Shown: positions 23,618 through 32,513 of the stretch, in pieces
How positions within the stretch are numbered: the stretch's first letter is position 1
Layout: each line of letters opens with the position of its first letter
Assembly: GCF_010729305.1 (NCBI RefSeq)
Contig: NZ_AP022574.1
Coordinates: 1,240,001 to 1,304,000, forward strand
Source: Mycolicibacterium psychrotolerans
GTDB lineage: Bacteria; Actinomycetota; Actinomycetes; Mycobacteriales; Mycobacteriaceae
Direction of reading: 5' to 3'
DNA length: 64,000 bases
Notes under the pieces: model-generated
What the model saw: only the letters and a program-made list of their open reading frames with translations
What the model was told of the DNA's origin: nothing
Databases searched by the model: none
Position numbers and translations under genes: made by a program

Positions 23618-25005
23618 TAGAGGAGCTCCAGTCGTCGGGCCATGTCGGAGGCGAAGACCCCGTCGGGATCGACCTTGCGGCGCAACGTGATCCATTCGTC
23701 GATGCGGGGGTACATGGCGTGGAAGGTCTCGGCGGTGGTGCGGGAATCCTTGGCAGTGTAGAGCCGGCCGCCGAATTCGAGCACCCGCTGGTCGAGGCCG
23801 TTGAGGAACTCGTTGAGCCCCGGCTTGATCGGGAAGTCGACGCAGACGTTCCAGCCGGGGATCGGGAAGCTCAGCGGCGCTTGGTTTCCCGGTCCGAACA
23901 GCTTGAACACGTTGAGGAACGAGTAGAACCCTGAGCGCTGGATGTCGACGAGGATCGCCTTGAACTCCTCGACGGCGTCGGTGGGGACGACGAACTGGTA
24001 CTGGCTGAATCCGTCGGAGCCGTAGGCCCGGTTCCACTCCCCGAACATGTCGAGCGGATGGTAGAACTGCGTCAGATTCTGGACCTTGCCGCGGTAGGTG
24101 CCCGACTTGCGGTACCAGAGCTCGCCGATCGGCATGAACGTGTATTTGTTGGCCAACCCGTTGGGGAAGATGTCGGGCAACGTGAGCAGTTGCGGCGCAT
24201 CGAATTCCAGCGGATTCTTCTGCAGCTTGGCCGGCAGCTGGTCGAGGGTGGCCAGCGAGCCGCGGGAGATCGCTGCCCGGCCCAGCTTCGGTGGGGCGCT
24301 GATCGCGTCGAACCAGGCGCTGGAGTAGGTGTAGTTGTCCTCGGTGCCGTCGCTGTGGAAGGAGATGGTCTCGTCGAGGCTGTGGGTGACATCGCCATCG
24401 GCGATGAAGTAGGCGGTCTCGGTGGGCGTCATCGCGATGGTGGCGCGCAGAATGATGCCGGTCAGCCCGTTGCCGCCGACGGTGGCCCAGAACAGGTCGC
24501 TGTCGGAGCCGGTCGGGGTGATCGTGCGGACGCGGCCGTCGGCGGTCAGGAGGTCCATCGAGCGGACGTGGTTGCCGAAGCTGCCGGCGCTGTGGTGATT
24601 CTTGCCGTGGATGTCGCAGGCGATGGCGCCGCCGATGGTGACCTGGCGGGTGCCGGGGAGGACGGGCACCCACAGCCCCAGCGGTAGTGCGGCGCGCATC
24701 AGTTGGTCGAGGTTGACGCCGGCGTCGACGTCGACGAGGGCGTCGTCGGTGTTGATCGAGTGGATGCGGTTGAGCGCGTTCATGTCGATGACGAGCCCGC
24801 CGCCGTTCTGGGCGTTGTCGCCGTAGGAGCGGCCGAGGCCGCGGGCGAGAACGCCGCGGTCGGGTTGCTCGGCGGCGCGTGCGACGGCGTTGACGATCAC
24901 CTCGGGATCCGGCGTCGACAGCACCTGCGCGACGGTCGGAGCGGTGCGGCCCCAGCCGGTCAGGCGCTTGGCGGTGGTCGGAAACTCGGTGCGAAACATC
25001 GTCAC
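23617..25005 (-). CDS. dprE1: DprE1, decaprenylphosphoryl-ribose 2-oxidase
   Basis: A 462-residue FAD-dependent oxidase of the vanillyl-alcohol oxidase type, working with DprE2 in epimerisation of decaprenyl-phospho-ribose. FAD-binding sequences [20 protein letters not shown] and [20 protein letters not shown] are intact. The Cys in [13 protein letters not shown] (about residue 388 from GTG 25005) matches Cys387, which benzothiazinones attack, so the protein is predicted to be BTZ-sensitive. An ATG two codons downstream (24999) is an equally plausible start. Confidence 0.97.
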   Translation of the reverse strand: MTMFRTEFPTTAKRLTGWGRTAPTVAQVLSTPDPEVIVNAVARAAEQPDRGVLARGLGRSYGDNAQNGGGLVIDMNALNRIHSINTDDALVDVDAGVNLDQLMRAALPLGLWVPVLPGTRQVTIGGAIACDIHGKNHHSAGSFGNHVRSMDLLTADGRVRTITPTGSDSDLFWATVGGNGLTGIILRATIAMTPTETAYFIADGDVTHSLDETISFHSDGTEDNYTYSSAWFDAISAPPKLGRAAISRGSLATLDQLPAKLQKNPLEFDAPQLLTLPDIFPNGLANKYTFMPIGELWYRKSGTYRGKVQNLTQFYHPLDMFGEWNRAYGSDGFSQYQFVVPTDAVEEFKAILVDIQRSGFYSFLNVFKLFGPGNQAPLSFPIPGWNVCVDFPIKPGLNEFLNGLDQRVLEFGGRLYTAKDSRTTAETFHAMYPRIDEWITLRRKVDPDGVFASDMARRLELL

Positions 25006-25031
25006 AGAGGGTACCGCCTGCGGCGGGCTGC

Positions 25032-25442
25032 CTAGCGCAGCCGGAAGATGACCGCGCGCTGGACGATGAAGTTGATCACCGTCGCAGTGCCCTGCGCGAT
25101 GACGAAGGCGACCGGCACGCGCCAGGGCTGATCCTCGAACTGCATGTAGAACACGTAGTTGATGCCGACCTGGACGGCGTAGGTCACGGCGTAGAGCGCG
25201 ACCACCGCGATGAAGCGGGCCCGGCTCGGCGGCGCCTGGAACGTCCAGCGCCTATTGATCAGGTAGGCGGTCGTCGTGCCGGCGATGAAGCTGAGGGTCT
25301 TGGCGACGTTGACGTGCAGCCCGGCGGCCAGCAGCGCGACGTACAGGCCGAAGTCGACGATCGCGGAGAGCCCACCGGTCACGACGAAGCGCCAGATCTG
25401 CGTCGTCAGGCTCAGCTGCGGTGACATCGGGGGCTCGGCCAC
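25032..25442 (-). CDS. GtrA-like membrane protein (Rv3789 homologue)
   Basis: A 136-residue protein with four predicted membrane helices and GtrA-family features: [21 protein letters not shown] at the N-terminus, [10 protein letters not shown] mid-protein, and [20 protein letters not shown] at the end. The M. tuberculosis homologue Rv3789 precedes dprE1 and has been proposed either as a decaprenyl-phospho-arabinose flippase or as a scaffold for AftA. The displayed start is GTG 25442; the internal ATG at residue 6 is an alternative. It is the first gene of the arabinan operon here, 26 bp from dprE1. Confidence 0.9.
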   Translation of the reverse strand: MAEPPMSPQLSLTTQIWRFVVTGGLSAIVDFGLYVALLAAGLHVNVAKTLSFIAGTTTAYLINRRWTFQAPPSRARFIAVVALYAVTYAVQVGINYVFYMQFEDQPWRVPVAFVIAQGTATVINFIVQRAVIFRLR

Positions 25443-25451
25443 CGGGGCAGC

Positions 25452-27020
25452 TTACGGGCTTGGGGACGTCACCTGCGGCGTGGCAGGCGCGAGGCGGGCG
25501 ACTCCGCGCAACAGCCACGGTGTGCGACGGGCCACCACGGCTACGGCACGGTCGGTGCGACGCATCGCGGCGCGGGGGCCGGGAGTGGCCGTGGACATCA
25601 ATCTCGCTTCGGAGGACCCTGCGCGGGGACCGCGGCGATCGACCACGAGGAGTTGCCAGACGCCCGGCACGCCGCGCAGCTCGACGCTGCCCCAGTCTTC
25701 GAAGCCGGTGCCCGAGCCGACGACGAGGTCCCGCACCGTGCGCGAGACGAGGATCTCGTCGGCGCCCGCCCGGTCGACGATGCGCGCGGCGATGTGGACG
25801 GCGATTCCGCCGACGCTGTCGCCACCCAGTTCGCACTCGCCGGTGTGGATGCCGGCGCGGATCTGCAGACCGACGCTGCGCGCTCCGTCCTGCAGCGCCT
25901 CGGCGCAGCGGATCGCCTGGGTCGGCCCCTCGAACGTGATGAGGTGGCCGTCTCCGGTCTTTTCCACGACCGTGCCGCCGAAGCGTTGGGTGAGCTCGGC
26001 GGTGATCTCGTCGAACCGGTGCAGCAGCGCACGCCATCGCTCGTCGCCGATCGCGGCGGCCTGACTGGTGGAGGCGACGATGTCGGTGAACAGCACGCTG
26101 CGCAGGGCGCGGCGGGTCAGGGACGGCGCGGCATGGCTGCCGGTGAGGAACTCCTCGACCGTCGTCAGGATCGTGTCGGGGTCGCTCAGCCATGGGACGT
26201 GGTCCCGGCCGTCGACTTCGAGCAGCTGGGCGCCGGGAATGTGGTCGGCCAGGTAGCGGCCCTCCTGTACCGGGATGACTTCGTCCCGGGCGTGGATGAC
26301 CAGAGTGGGAACGCTGATGGTGGGCAGGATGGCGCGGACGTCGAGACGAAACGCCGCTTCGAGCGCGACGCGCGCCATTCCGGGGCTGGCGCTCATGCGT
26401 TCCACCATGCCGAGTTGGCGTGTCAGTCGGACGGACGGCAGCAGGGCTTTGGTCGCCTCGCCGGTGCCCCACGAAGAGCCGGCGGCGCGCGCCCACGCCT
26501 GCCAGCGGGCGAGCCGCTGGACCGACGGCGCGTAGTCCTCACCCAGTTCCTGCACCAGGCGCGCCCGCAGCTCGGCCGGATCGCACGCAAGGTCGTCCCA
26601 CCCGGTGAACCCGAAATACGCGAATGTCCCGGTGAGCACCAGCGCCTGTGTGCGCTCCGGGCGGGTCGCCGCGAAGAAGATCGATGACGGTCCGCTCTCG
26701 CTCGCCCCGAACAGCACCGCCCTGCCGAAGCCGGCAGCGTCCATGACGGCCTCGATTTCGGCCGCCCGGTCGTCGAGCGTGCGGACCCGGGGAACCGGAT
26801 CGGACACCCCGACGCCGGCCTTGTCGAACAGCAGAACGCGACAGAATGTGGCGAGCCGCTCGAAGAATGCGACGGCTTCGGGCACGGTCCACACCAATTC
26901 GACGTGGCTGACGAACGACCCGACGAACACGAGGTCGATCGGCCCGTCCCCGAACACCTGATATCCCAGGCTCAGCCCGCCGCATGATGCGTACGACGTT
27001 TCCGGCACAGTGCTGACCAT
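25452..27020 (-). CDS. Alpha/beta hydrolase - class III nucleotidyl cyclase fusion (LipJ-like)
   Basis: A 522-residue two-domain protein resembling Rv1900c (LipJ). Residues 1-285 form an alpha/beta hydrolase with nucleophile elbow LFGASESGP. Residues 300-470 form a class III cyclase homology domain: metal-binding Asp in LFTDIVAST, EKTGDGHLITF with the second metal Asp and a substrate-site Lys, and AGIHTGE. The usual Asn of the NxxAR motif is His (VHIAAR), as in LipJ. A poorly conserved tail follows. It probably makes cAMP in response to a ligand bound by the hydrolase domain; activity is not proven. Start ATG 27020 is preferred over an upstream GTG at 27041. Confidence 0.88.
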   Translation of the reverse strand: MVSTVPETSYASCGGLSLGYQVFGDGPIDLVFVGSFVSHVELVWTVPEAVAFFERLATFCRVLLFDKAGVGVSDPVPRVRTLDDRAAEIEAVMDAAGFGRAVLFGASESGPSSIFFAATRPERTQALVLTGTFAYFGFTGWDDLACDPAELRARLVQELGEDYAPSVQRLARWQAWARAAGSSWGTGEATKALLPSVRLTRQLGMVERMSASPGMARVALEAAFRLDVRAILPTISVPTLVIHARDEVIPVQEGRYLADHIPGAQLLEVDGRDHVPWLSDPDTILTTVEEFLTGSHAAPSLTRRALRSVLFTDIVASTSQAAAIGDERWRALLHRFDEITAELTQRFGGTVVEKTGDGHLITFEGPTQAIRCAEALQDGARSVGLQIRAGIHTGECELGGDSVGGIAVHIAARIVDRAGADEILVSRTVRDLVVGSGTGFEDWGSVELRGVPGVWQLLVVDRRGPRAGSSEARLMSTATPGPRAAMRRTDRAVAVVARRTPWLLRGVARLAPATPQVTSPSP

Positions 27021-27095
27021 ACGGTTTTCGGAACGCTGCACACCGGGTTTCGAGCAGCCACTCAGAAGGGTGGTGTGTCCACCGCTGTCGTTGTG

Positions 27096-27248
27096 TCAGC
27101 CGCTGAACAGGAACTGTTCGCGTAACCGTGCCATAGCCTCGCGTCGTCCGCCGTCGGCGAGTTGCAGAGCTTCGTCATATTGCGGGGCGCTGCCCTGATC
27201 GTCGGTGGGATCGGTCGTGCCGTTGTCAGAGATCTCGGGTTGGTTCAT
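27096..27248 (-). CDS. Small hypothetical protein (50 residues)
   Basis: A complete 51-codon frame runs from ATG 27248 to TGA 27096. The start is preceded by AGGGATCACC, a good ribosome-binding sequence. The product has an acidic polar N half (MNQPEISDNGTTDPTDDQ) and a helical C half (YDEALQLADGGRREAMARLRE). It has no membrane segment. I do not recognise a family. It lies 75 bp upstream of the cyclase gene on the same strand and may share its promoter. Confidence 0.55.
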   Translation of the reverse strand: MNQPEISDNGTTDPTDDQGSAPQYDEALQLADGGRREAMARLREQFLFSG

Positions 27249-27631
27249 GGTGATCCCTGTATGAGGATGTCACCTGGGTTGGTCGGCCCGAAGCTACTAC
27301 TTCTGGAGGCAGCGGCTACGAGCGGCTGCCCTCATTCCGACCTGGGCTGCATTGTCAGCTGTTGTCGATACTAGGCCTCCGCGTCCCTCGTAAGAAGACC
27401 GTTTCAGCAACGCGGTTACACGATGCAATTGTCGTTTCGCCAGCGCACCGGTGGGCCAGTTCGAAGCATCGTGCCGTGGGCAGTTGCCGGGTCGGCCAGC
27501 CGTCGGGTCCGACCCGCAACGTTCTGTGCGCATGATGAAAACGGCACCGCACCTTATGGTTTGACGCGCGCTTGGTCCCAGCGGGTAGGGCATGGTGTGG
27601 CGGCGGCAGCGCGGCCAGTATCAGTAGTCCG
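27249..27631. other. Intergenic region, 383 bp
   Basis: No convincing coding frame is seen. A short imperfect hairpin (GGCAGC 27308-27313 with GCTGCC 27325-27330) lies about 60-80 bp upstream of the small gene. The region probably holds that gene's promoter and the downstream end of the DUF222/HNH gene's neighbourhood. Confidence 0.4.
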
Positions 27632-29380
27632 CTAAAACGGCGGCGGGTCGTCGCCGTAGTCGGGTTCGGGGATGTCGACGGTGTTGGGTTGTCCGGCTTG
27701 GTGTTTGGCTTCGCGTTTGGTGGCGCGTTGGGCGGTGGCTTGTGCGGCGGCGGCCTGGTCGTGTTGGCGTTGGAGGGCGTTGAGTTCGCGTTCGCGGGCG
27801 ATGTAGGCGGCGCGGTTGTGGGCGCGGGTGCGCCGTCGGGTGGGCATCATCAGGGCCCGCCCCGGACTGCGCGGCGGTGTGGGTCCGGTTGTCGGCGGTG
27901 GGGGTGGGGTGGTGGTGTTCCAGGACGGGAACAGCAGCGCCGACAACGGCGCGGTGGTGTAGGTGTGCCCGGTCGGTGTGGTGACCCGCACCGTCCCGTC
28001 GGGGGCCTGAGTATCGGTCCAGCCTTCCCAGAAGGTTTTCACCAAATGATGTTGACGGCAATAACATTTGATGTTGGCCGGATGGGTCGCGCCGTGCGGG
28101 TAAGGCTCGGTGTGGTCGATATCGGCGAACACCGCGGCCCGGTCGCAGCCGGGGAAACGGCAGGTCAGATCCCGGGCGCGCACGAAACGCTCCAGCGCGG
28201 CCGAGGGGCGGTAGCCGTCGGTGGCGGTGAGGGCGTCGAGCGGGTTGAGCACCCGCACGCGCGCGCCGTGAGCGATCAACTCGGCCAACAGCGGCGCGGG
28301 CACGATCGCGCCCCGAAACCCGGGGATCAACGCCGCGGTCCGCGGCGTCGGCACGGGCTGAGGCGCGGAGTCGGGCCGAGGCGCTGGCTCTGGCCCGGGT
28401 TCTGGCTCTGAAGCTGGCTCTGGCTCGGATGTGGGCTCTGAAGCTGGTTCCGGCTCGGGTGTGGGCTTTGAAGCTGGTTCTGGCTCTGAGGCTTCCGGTC
28501 CGGGGGCCGGCGTCTGCTGTTCGGCGGGGTCGCCGTGCAGGTGGGGGTCGGCGGTGGCGTCGAGGGCGGTGTGGTCGGCGATGACGCCGATGGTGAAACT
28601 CGACGCGCGGCCGTCGTCGACCTGGGCGGCCGGGCAGTCCGGGTGCCCGCAGCGGCAGGTCAGCACGAACGATCCGGCACCCAGAGCCCCGAGCGCGTCG
28701 GCGCGGCGCTGATCCAGGGTGCGGGGATCGTCCTCGCACACCGAGTGCACCATCAGCGCCAACCGGTGCGCCAACACCGCGGCATCGGGGGTGGCCAGCT
28801 TGCCGAACGCACTCGTCAGACCGGTCTTGTCGTCGCGGTCGCCGATGGTGAACGAGCGGCCCTGCATGCCGATGCGCAGCCGGCGCACCGCATCCGGGTC
28901 GTACCGCTCGATCCACGCGTCGATGGCCGTCTCGAGTTTTTTCTGCGACAGCAGCCCCCACTCGCGTACGGCATCGACGAACACGTCGTCCAACCGGGCC
29001 CAGGTGGCCGGGTCGACCACCAGGGCGGCGCGGAACACGATCGTCGTCACCAAGGTCACTGGCACCTGCCCGGCCGCCAACAGCCGCCCCAGCCTCGGGA
29101 AGCGGTCGCGTAACGCCAACCCCAGATCCATCTGCCCCGAGGCGCGGCCGGAGCTGATGTTCAACGCACACCCGATCTCGGCGGCTGTGGCGTCCCAGTC
29201 ATCACAGGCCCAGCGGGCCCGCTCCGGCGCGCGGCGGCGCTCCCACAACTCGACGATCGCGGCCAGCTTGACCGCCTCGGCCCGCGCCGCTGCCGCACCA
29301 CAGCCGCGCACGATGTCGACCAGATCCGCATCCCCGGCACCAGCCAGCGACGCCATCGGCGGCACCACGGAGTCGTACAT
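27632..29380 (-). CDS. DUF222 / HNH endonuclease protein (13E12 repeat family)
   Basis: A 582-residue protein. Residues 1-280 are DUF222-like. The HNH nuclease region is at about 405-480 (CRFPGCDRAAVFADIDHTEPYPHG and KCYCRQHH, with zinc cysteines and catalytic histidines). Between them is a low-complexity Pro/Glu/Ala/Ser linker. The basic, Pro-rich C-terminus follows. This is the mycobacterial 13E12 repeat family, usually present in several copies per genome and often a site of recombination. ATG 29380 begins MYDSVVPPMASL. The true cellular substrate is unknown. Confidence 0.88.
   Translation of the reverse strand: MYDSVVPPMASLAGAGDADLVDIVRGCGAAAARAEAVKLAAIVELWERRRAPERARWACDDWDATAAEIGCALNISSGRASGQMDLGLALRDRFPRLGRLLAAGQVPVTLVTTIVFRAALVVDPATWARLDDVFVDAVREWGLLSQKKLETAIDAWIERYDPDAVRRLRIGMQGRSFTIGDRDDKTGLTSAFGKLATPDAAVLAHRLALMVHSVCEDDPRTLDQRRADALGALGAGSFVLTCRCGHPDCPAAQVDDGRASSFTIGVIADHTALDATADPHLHGDPAEQQTPAPGPEASEPEPASKPTPEPEPASEPTSEPEPASEPEPGPEPAPRPDSAPQPVPTPRTAALIPGFRGAIVPAPLLAELIAHGARVRVLNPLDALTATDGYRPSAALERFVRARDLTCRFPGCDRAAVFADIDHTEPYPHGATHPANIKCYCRQHHLVKTFWEGWTDTQAPDGTVRVTTPTGHTYTTAPLSALLFPSWNTTTPPPPPTTGPTPPRSPGRALMMPTRRRTRAHNRAAYIARERELNALQRQHDQAAAAQATAQRATKREAKHQAGQPNTVDIPEPDYGDDPPPF
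28385..28500 (-). repeat. Degenerate tandem repeat encoding EPEPASEP linker
   Basis: An imperfect, roughly 18-36-bp periodic sequence encodes alternating EPEPASEPTP and EPEPASKPTP segments in the DUF222/HNH protein between the two conserved domains. Such a tract can change length by slippage. Confidence 0.75.
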
Positions 29381-29708
29381 ACGTTCGATCCTAGAGAGCC
29401 AACCGCGCTCGGTCAGCACGAGATTTCGCCCCTGTGGACAACTTCGGCTACCGCAAGAAGCTTGGGGATAGACTCCGCGCCGCCGCTCCGACCGTGCTAT
29501 GCGACGCCACAGCCTGCGCATACGCAGAGGCGCGTGACGCCGACGACTCCTCGAGGCTTCGAATGACGCAGCACACGCCCAAAGACGAGTTGCAGGCATG
29601 TCTTTCTGCCACCCGCCGTTCAATTTCTGCCACCTGAAATGGAATGCGCTCATCTGCCCGTTTGTGAGATCAGATCACCAAGATCGAAAACCAGAAGAGG
29701 GCAAGACC
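29381..29708. other. Intergenic region, 328 bp
   Basis: This lies between the divergent HNH and exported-protein genes. It should carry both promoters. A short inverted repeat (ATTTC/GAAAT) is visible near 29622-29638. I see no credible coding frame in it. Confidence 0.4.
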
Positions 29709-30008
29709 ATGAAGAAGTTCACCATCACCACCGTCGCCGCAGCCGCCCTGACCGCCGGAGCTCTCGGCCTGGCCGCCCCCGCGCTGGCCGCCCCGACCGG
29801 TGGCAACGCCGCCGACACGATCAGCGCGCTGGAGGCCCAGGGCAACCGCGTCATCGTGAACCGCCAGGGCAGCGCGCCGCTGGACGAGGCCTCGGTCGTC
29901 TCCGTGACCCGCGGCCCGATCATGCGCACGGCCGTGCCGTTCGGGACGTCCAATGGCGACTCCACCCGCTCGGCAACCAGCCAGACGATCTACGTCACCG
30001 TGAAGTAA
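29709..30008 (+). CDS. Small exported protein of unknown function
   Basis: A 99-residue protein. The start is set at ATG 29709, where a typical Sec signal peptide begins: basic MKK, a hydrophobic core rich in Ala/Leu, and the likely cleavage site PALA-AP. An AGAGGG lies about 8 bases upstream. The mature part of about 70 residues has no cysteines and ends in TIYVTVK, suggesting beta structure. It resembles small secreted proteins of mycobacteria without a known role. A strong hairpin follows the stop. Confidence 0.8.
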   Translation: MKKFTITTVAAAALTAGALGLAAPALAAPTGGNAADTISALEAQGNRVIVNRQGSAPLDEASVVSVTRGPIMRTAVPFGTSNGDSTRSATSQTIYVTVK

Positions 30009-30022
30009 TCGTCACCGACCCA

Positions 30023-30051
30023 GAAGGGCGCCCCCACAAGGGGCGCCCTTC
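30023..30051. terminator. Bidirectional intrinsic-type terminator
   Basis: A perfect 12-bp stem (30023-30034 with 30040-30051, GAAGGGCGCCCC / GGGGCGCCCTTC) with a 5-base loop lies between two convergent stops (30008 and 30053). The T-tract is short, as is common in mycobacteria. It would serve both the exported-protein gene and the Ddn-like gene. Confidence 0.85.
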
Positions 30052-30052
30052 T

Positions 30053-30541
30053 TCATGCGCGGTGCAAGCGCACCAGCGGGATCGTCCTCCGCCCGGCGCG
30101 CACCTCGTAATCGCCGTAACCGGCGTAGACGTCGAGCGCCTTCTCCCAGGCGTCGGCACGCTCGGCCGGATCGGTGATCTCCTGAGCCATGTACGGCCCG
30201 CTCAGCCGGCCTGCGAGCACCTCCACCCGCGAGTCGGCCTTGAGGTTGCGGTACCACGACGGGTTGCCCGGCCTGCCGTAATTCGACGCGATCAGGATCA
30301 GAGAGTTTCCGTCGACCACGTAGAGCAGCGGCAGCGTCCGTCGCAGGCCGGTCTTGGCCCCGATCGTGGTCAGCAGCATCACCGGCACCGGATAGACACT
30401 GCTGAAGCGGCCGCCGCTGAGCCGCAGCAGCGGCGGATCGATACGCGGCGCGAGCCGCGTGACGTACCAGTAGCCCAGCGGAGTTCGGGCGAAGCGTTCC
30501 AGCGTGCGTTCGTACACGCTCATATGACGCCGACCGGCCAT
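30053..30541 (-). CDS. Ddn-family (F420-dependent nitroreductase/quinone reductase-like) protein
   Basis: A 162-residue split-barrel flavin/F420-binding protein. MLLTTIGAKTGLRRTLPLLYV and LIASNYGRPGNPSWYRNLKA are hallmarks of the deazaflavin-dependent nitroreductase family whose member Ddn activates pretomanid. These enzymes use F420H2 to reduce quinones and other acceptors. The ATG lies 9 bp after the MocR regulator stop on the same strand, so the two form an operon and the regulator may control it. A second start at 30523 (MSVYERTL) is possible. Confidence 0.87.
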   Translation of the reverse strand: MAGRRHMSVYERTLERFARTPLGYWYVTRLAPRIDPPLLRLSGGRFSSVYPVPVMLLTTIGAKTGLRRTLPLLYVVDGNSLILIASNYGRPGNPSWYRNLKADSRVEVLAGRLSGPYMAQEITDPAERADAWEKALDVYAGYGDYEVRAGRRTIPLVRLHRA

Positions 30542-30550
30542 GACTGGACG

Positions 30551-31957
30551 CTACAGTCCGCAGGCCTCGAGAACCCCGCACAACGCCGAAACCGCGGCGT
30601 CGAAGGCATGCTCGGGCGGTGCGGCGAAGCCGACGACGATCCCGTCGCGTTCGGCGACCTCGGGCCGCGCGTCGGGGTGGCGCATGATCGAGAGACCGGT
30701 GAGCGCGATGCCGGCCTCGCCGGCGCGCCGCATCACCTCGGGCTCGGCCCCGTCGGGCAGGCTCACCAGGAGGTTCAGCCCCGCGGCCAGGCCCCTGATC
30801 TCGACGTGGAACGGTTCCAGCGCACTGACGAGGGTGTCCCGGCGGCGCCCGTACCGGGCCCGCATCCGCCGGATGTGCCGGTCGTAGTAACCGCGCGCGA
30901 CGAACTCGGCCAGCGTCAGCTGACCGATGACATTGACGGAGAACTGTTGTCCCCCAGCGGCTTCCACCACGGAGTCGACGAGTCGCTCAGGTAGCGCCAT
31001 CCAGCCAAGCCGCAACGCCGGCGAAAGGCTCTTGCTGGTCGAACCGAGGTACGCCACGCGATCCGGATCCAGCGCCTGCAGCGCGCCGATGGGCTGACGA
31101 TCGAATCGGAACTCGCCGTCGTAGTCGTCGTCGAGGACGAATCCTCCTGTGCGCTGTGCCCATTCGACGACGGCCATCCGCCGGGACGGGTGCATCGGCA
31201 TCCCGAGCGGATTGTGGTGGGCCGGCGTCAGCAGCACCGCGGTCGCGTCCAAGCCGTCGAGGTCCTGCGCCACCGCACCCTTGTCGTCGACACCGATCGG
31301 CACCGTCGTCACCCCTGATGCGGCAAGCGCGTCGCGGAACAGGAACAACCCGTACGCCTCGACGGCGATCGGCCCGCCCAGGGATCGCGCCAGCAACACG
31401 ACCGCCTGTCGCACTCCGGCGCACACGACGATCGACTCCTCTGACGTGCGGACCCCACGGGTTCGGGCAAGGTATTCCGCCAGGGCTGACCGCAATTCGA
31501 TGCTGCCGCGCGGGTCGCCCATCCGCAGCGCCTCGTTCGGTGCGGCGGCCAGTGCGCGGCGCGCGCACGTCAGCCACTGTCCGCGGGGGAACTCCGAGAC
31601 GTCCGGCGTGCCCGGCATCAGGTTGTGCACCGGAGCAGCCCGTCCCCCGCGCGGGCGAATGCGGGCCACCGGCCTGGTGGTGTTGAGCACCCAGGTGCCG
31701 GCGCCCTGGCGGGAGCCGAGCCATCCTTCGGCGACGAGTTCGGCGTAGGCGTCGGCGACGGTGTTGCGGGCCAGGCCGAGATCGGACGCCAGCGTGCGCG
31801 ACGGCGGCAGCATCGTGCCGGGGGCGAGTCGGCCGGAGCGTACGGCGTCGCGCAATGCGGTGATCAGCTGTTCCTTGCTGCCGCGGGCACCGGGCGTGAC
31901 GGACCCGCGCAGCTCCAGATGCAGATCGCGAGTCCCCGAATTGGCCCAGGAAACCAT
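30551..31957 (-). CDS. MocR/PdxR-type transcriptional regulator with aminotransferase domain
   Basis: A 468-residue protein from ATG 31957. The N-terminal GntR-type winged helix covers residues 20-85 (LRDAVRSGRLAPGTMLPPSRTLASDLGLARNTVADAY). A fold-type I aminotransferase domain follows with PLP lysine in GSTSKSLSPALRLGW and the LDDDYDGEFRF segment. MocR regulators sense PLP or an amino compound. An upstream ATG at 32008 would overlap the divergent gene; 31957 leaves a normal 49-bp promoter gap containing a perfect palindrome. It probably regulates the AhpD-like gene and its own operon. Confidence 0.9.
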   Translation of the reverse strand: MVSWANSGTRDLHLELRGSVTPGARGSKEQLITALRDAVRSGRLAPGTMLPPSRTLASDLGLARNTVADAYAELVAEGWLGSRQGAGTWVLNTTRPVARIRPRGGRAAPVHNLMPGTPDVSEFPRGQWLTCARRALAAAPNEALRMGDPRGSIELRSALAEYLARTRGVRTSEESIVVCAGVRQAVVLLARSLGGPIAVEAYGLFLFRDALAASGVTTVPIGVDDKGAVAQDLDGLDATAVLLTPAHHNPLGMPMHPSRRMAVVEWAQRTGGFVLDDDYDGEFRFDRQPIGALQALDPDRVAYLGSTSKSLSPALRLGWMALPERLVDSVVEAAGGQQFSVNVIGQLTLAEFVARGYYDRHIRRMRARYGRRRDTLVSALEPFHVEIRGLAAGLNLLVSLPDGAEPEVMRRAGEAGIALTGLSIMRHPDARPEVAERDGIVVGFAAPPEHAFDAAVSALCGVLEACGL

Positions 31958-31969
31958 GATGGAATTGAA

Positions 31970-31981
31970 CCACCGTGGTGG
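31970..31981. promoter_or_regulatory. Palindromic operator candidate between MocR gene and AhpD-like gene
   Basis: The perfect 12-bp palindrome CCACCGTGGTGG lies in the 49-bp gap between the divergent starts (31957 and 32007). Its position suits a site bound by the MocR protein to control both directions. Confidence 0.5.
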
Positions 31982-32006
31982 GTCTTTCGCGGTTAGCGTC
32001 GACGTC

Positions 32007-32447
32007 ATGACACGGCTGAGGATCTACAAGAGTTCCCCGGAGCTCTACGACGCGATGATGACGTTGTCCACGGCGGCCGCCAAGGACGTCGAACCGGAGC
32101 TGGGCGAGCTGATCAAGATCCGCGCCTCCCAGATCAACCACTGCGCGTTCTGCCTCGACATGCACACCCGCGATGCCCGGAAGCTCGGGGTAGGCGACCA
32201 GAAGCTCGACGTCCTCGCGGCATGGGCGGAGGCGGGCGACATCTTCACCCCGCGGGAACGCGCCGCCCTGGCGCTGACCGAAGCGATCACGGTGCTCGGC
32301 GATCACGGGGTCTCCGACGACGTCTACGCCCTTGCCGCAGACGCCTTCACGGATCGAGAACTGGGACAGGTCATCGCGATGGCCGTGACCATCAACGCCT
32401 GGAACCGGATCAACGCCGCCGTGCACACCCCGCCCCCGCGGCGCTGA
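32007..32447 (+). CDS. Carboxymuconolactone decarboxylase / AhpD-like protein
   Basis: A 146-residue all-helical protein with the AhpD-type redox motif CAFCLDMH (CxxC plus His) in LIKIRASQINHCAFCLDMH. This family includes alkylhydroperoxidase-like peroxidases. ATG 32007 begins MTRLRIYKSSPELYDAM. It is transcribed divergently from the MocR regulator. A role in oxidative or thiol chemistry is inferred from the motif. Confidence 0.88.
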   Translation: MTRLRIYKSSPELYDAMMTLSTAAAKDVEPELGELIKIRASQINHCAFCLDMHTRDARKLGVGDQKLDVLAAWAEAGDIFTPRERAALALTEAITVLGDHGVSDDVYALAADAFTDRELGQVIAMAVTINAWNRINAAVHTPPPRR

Positions 32448-32513
32448 GCGAAGGGCCGAAGGTAGTGCCGTTGGACCCTACGACCAGCGGCGGAGGCCGA
32501 CGACCATGAGTTC

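Noticed and set aside
29434..29637. 67-codon frame upstream of the exported protein
   Set aside because: No ribosome-binding site, atypical composition, and it lies in a divergent promoter gap.
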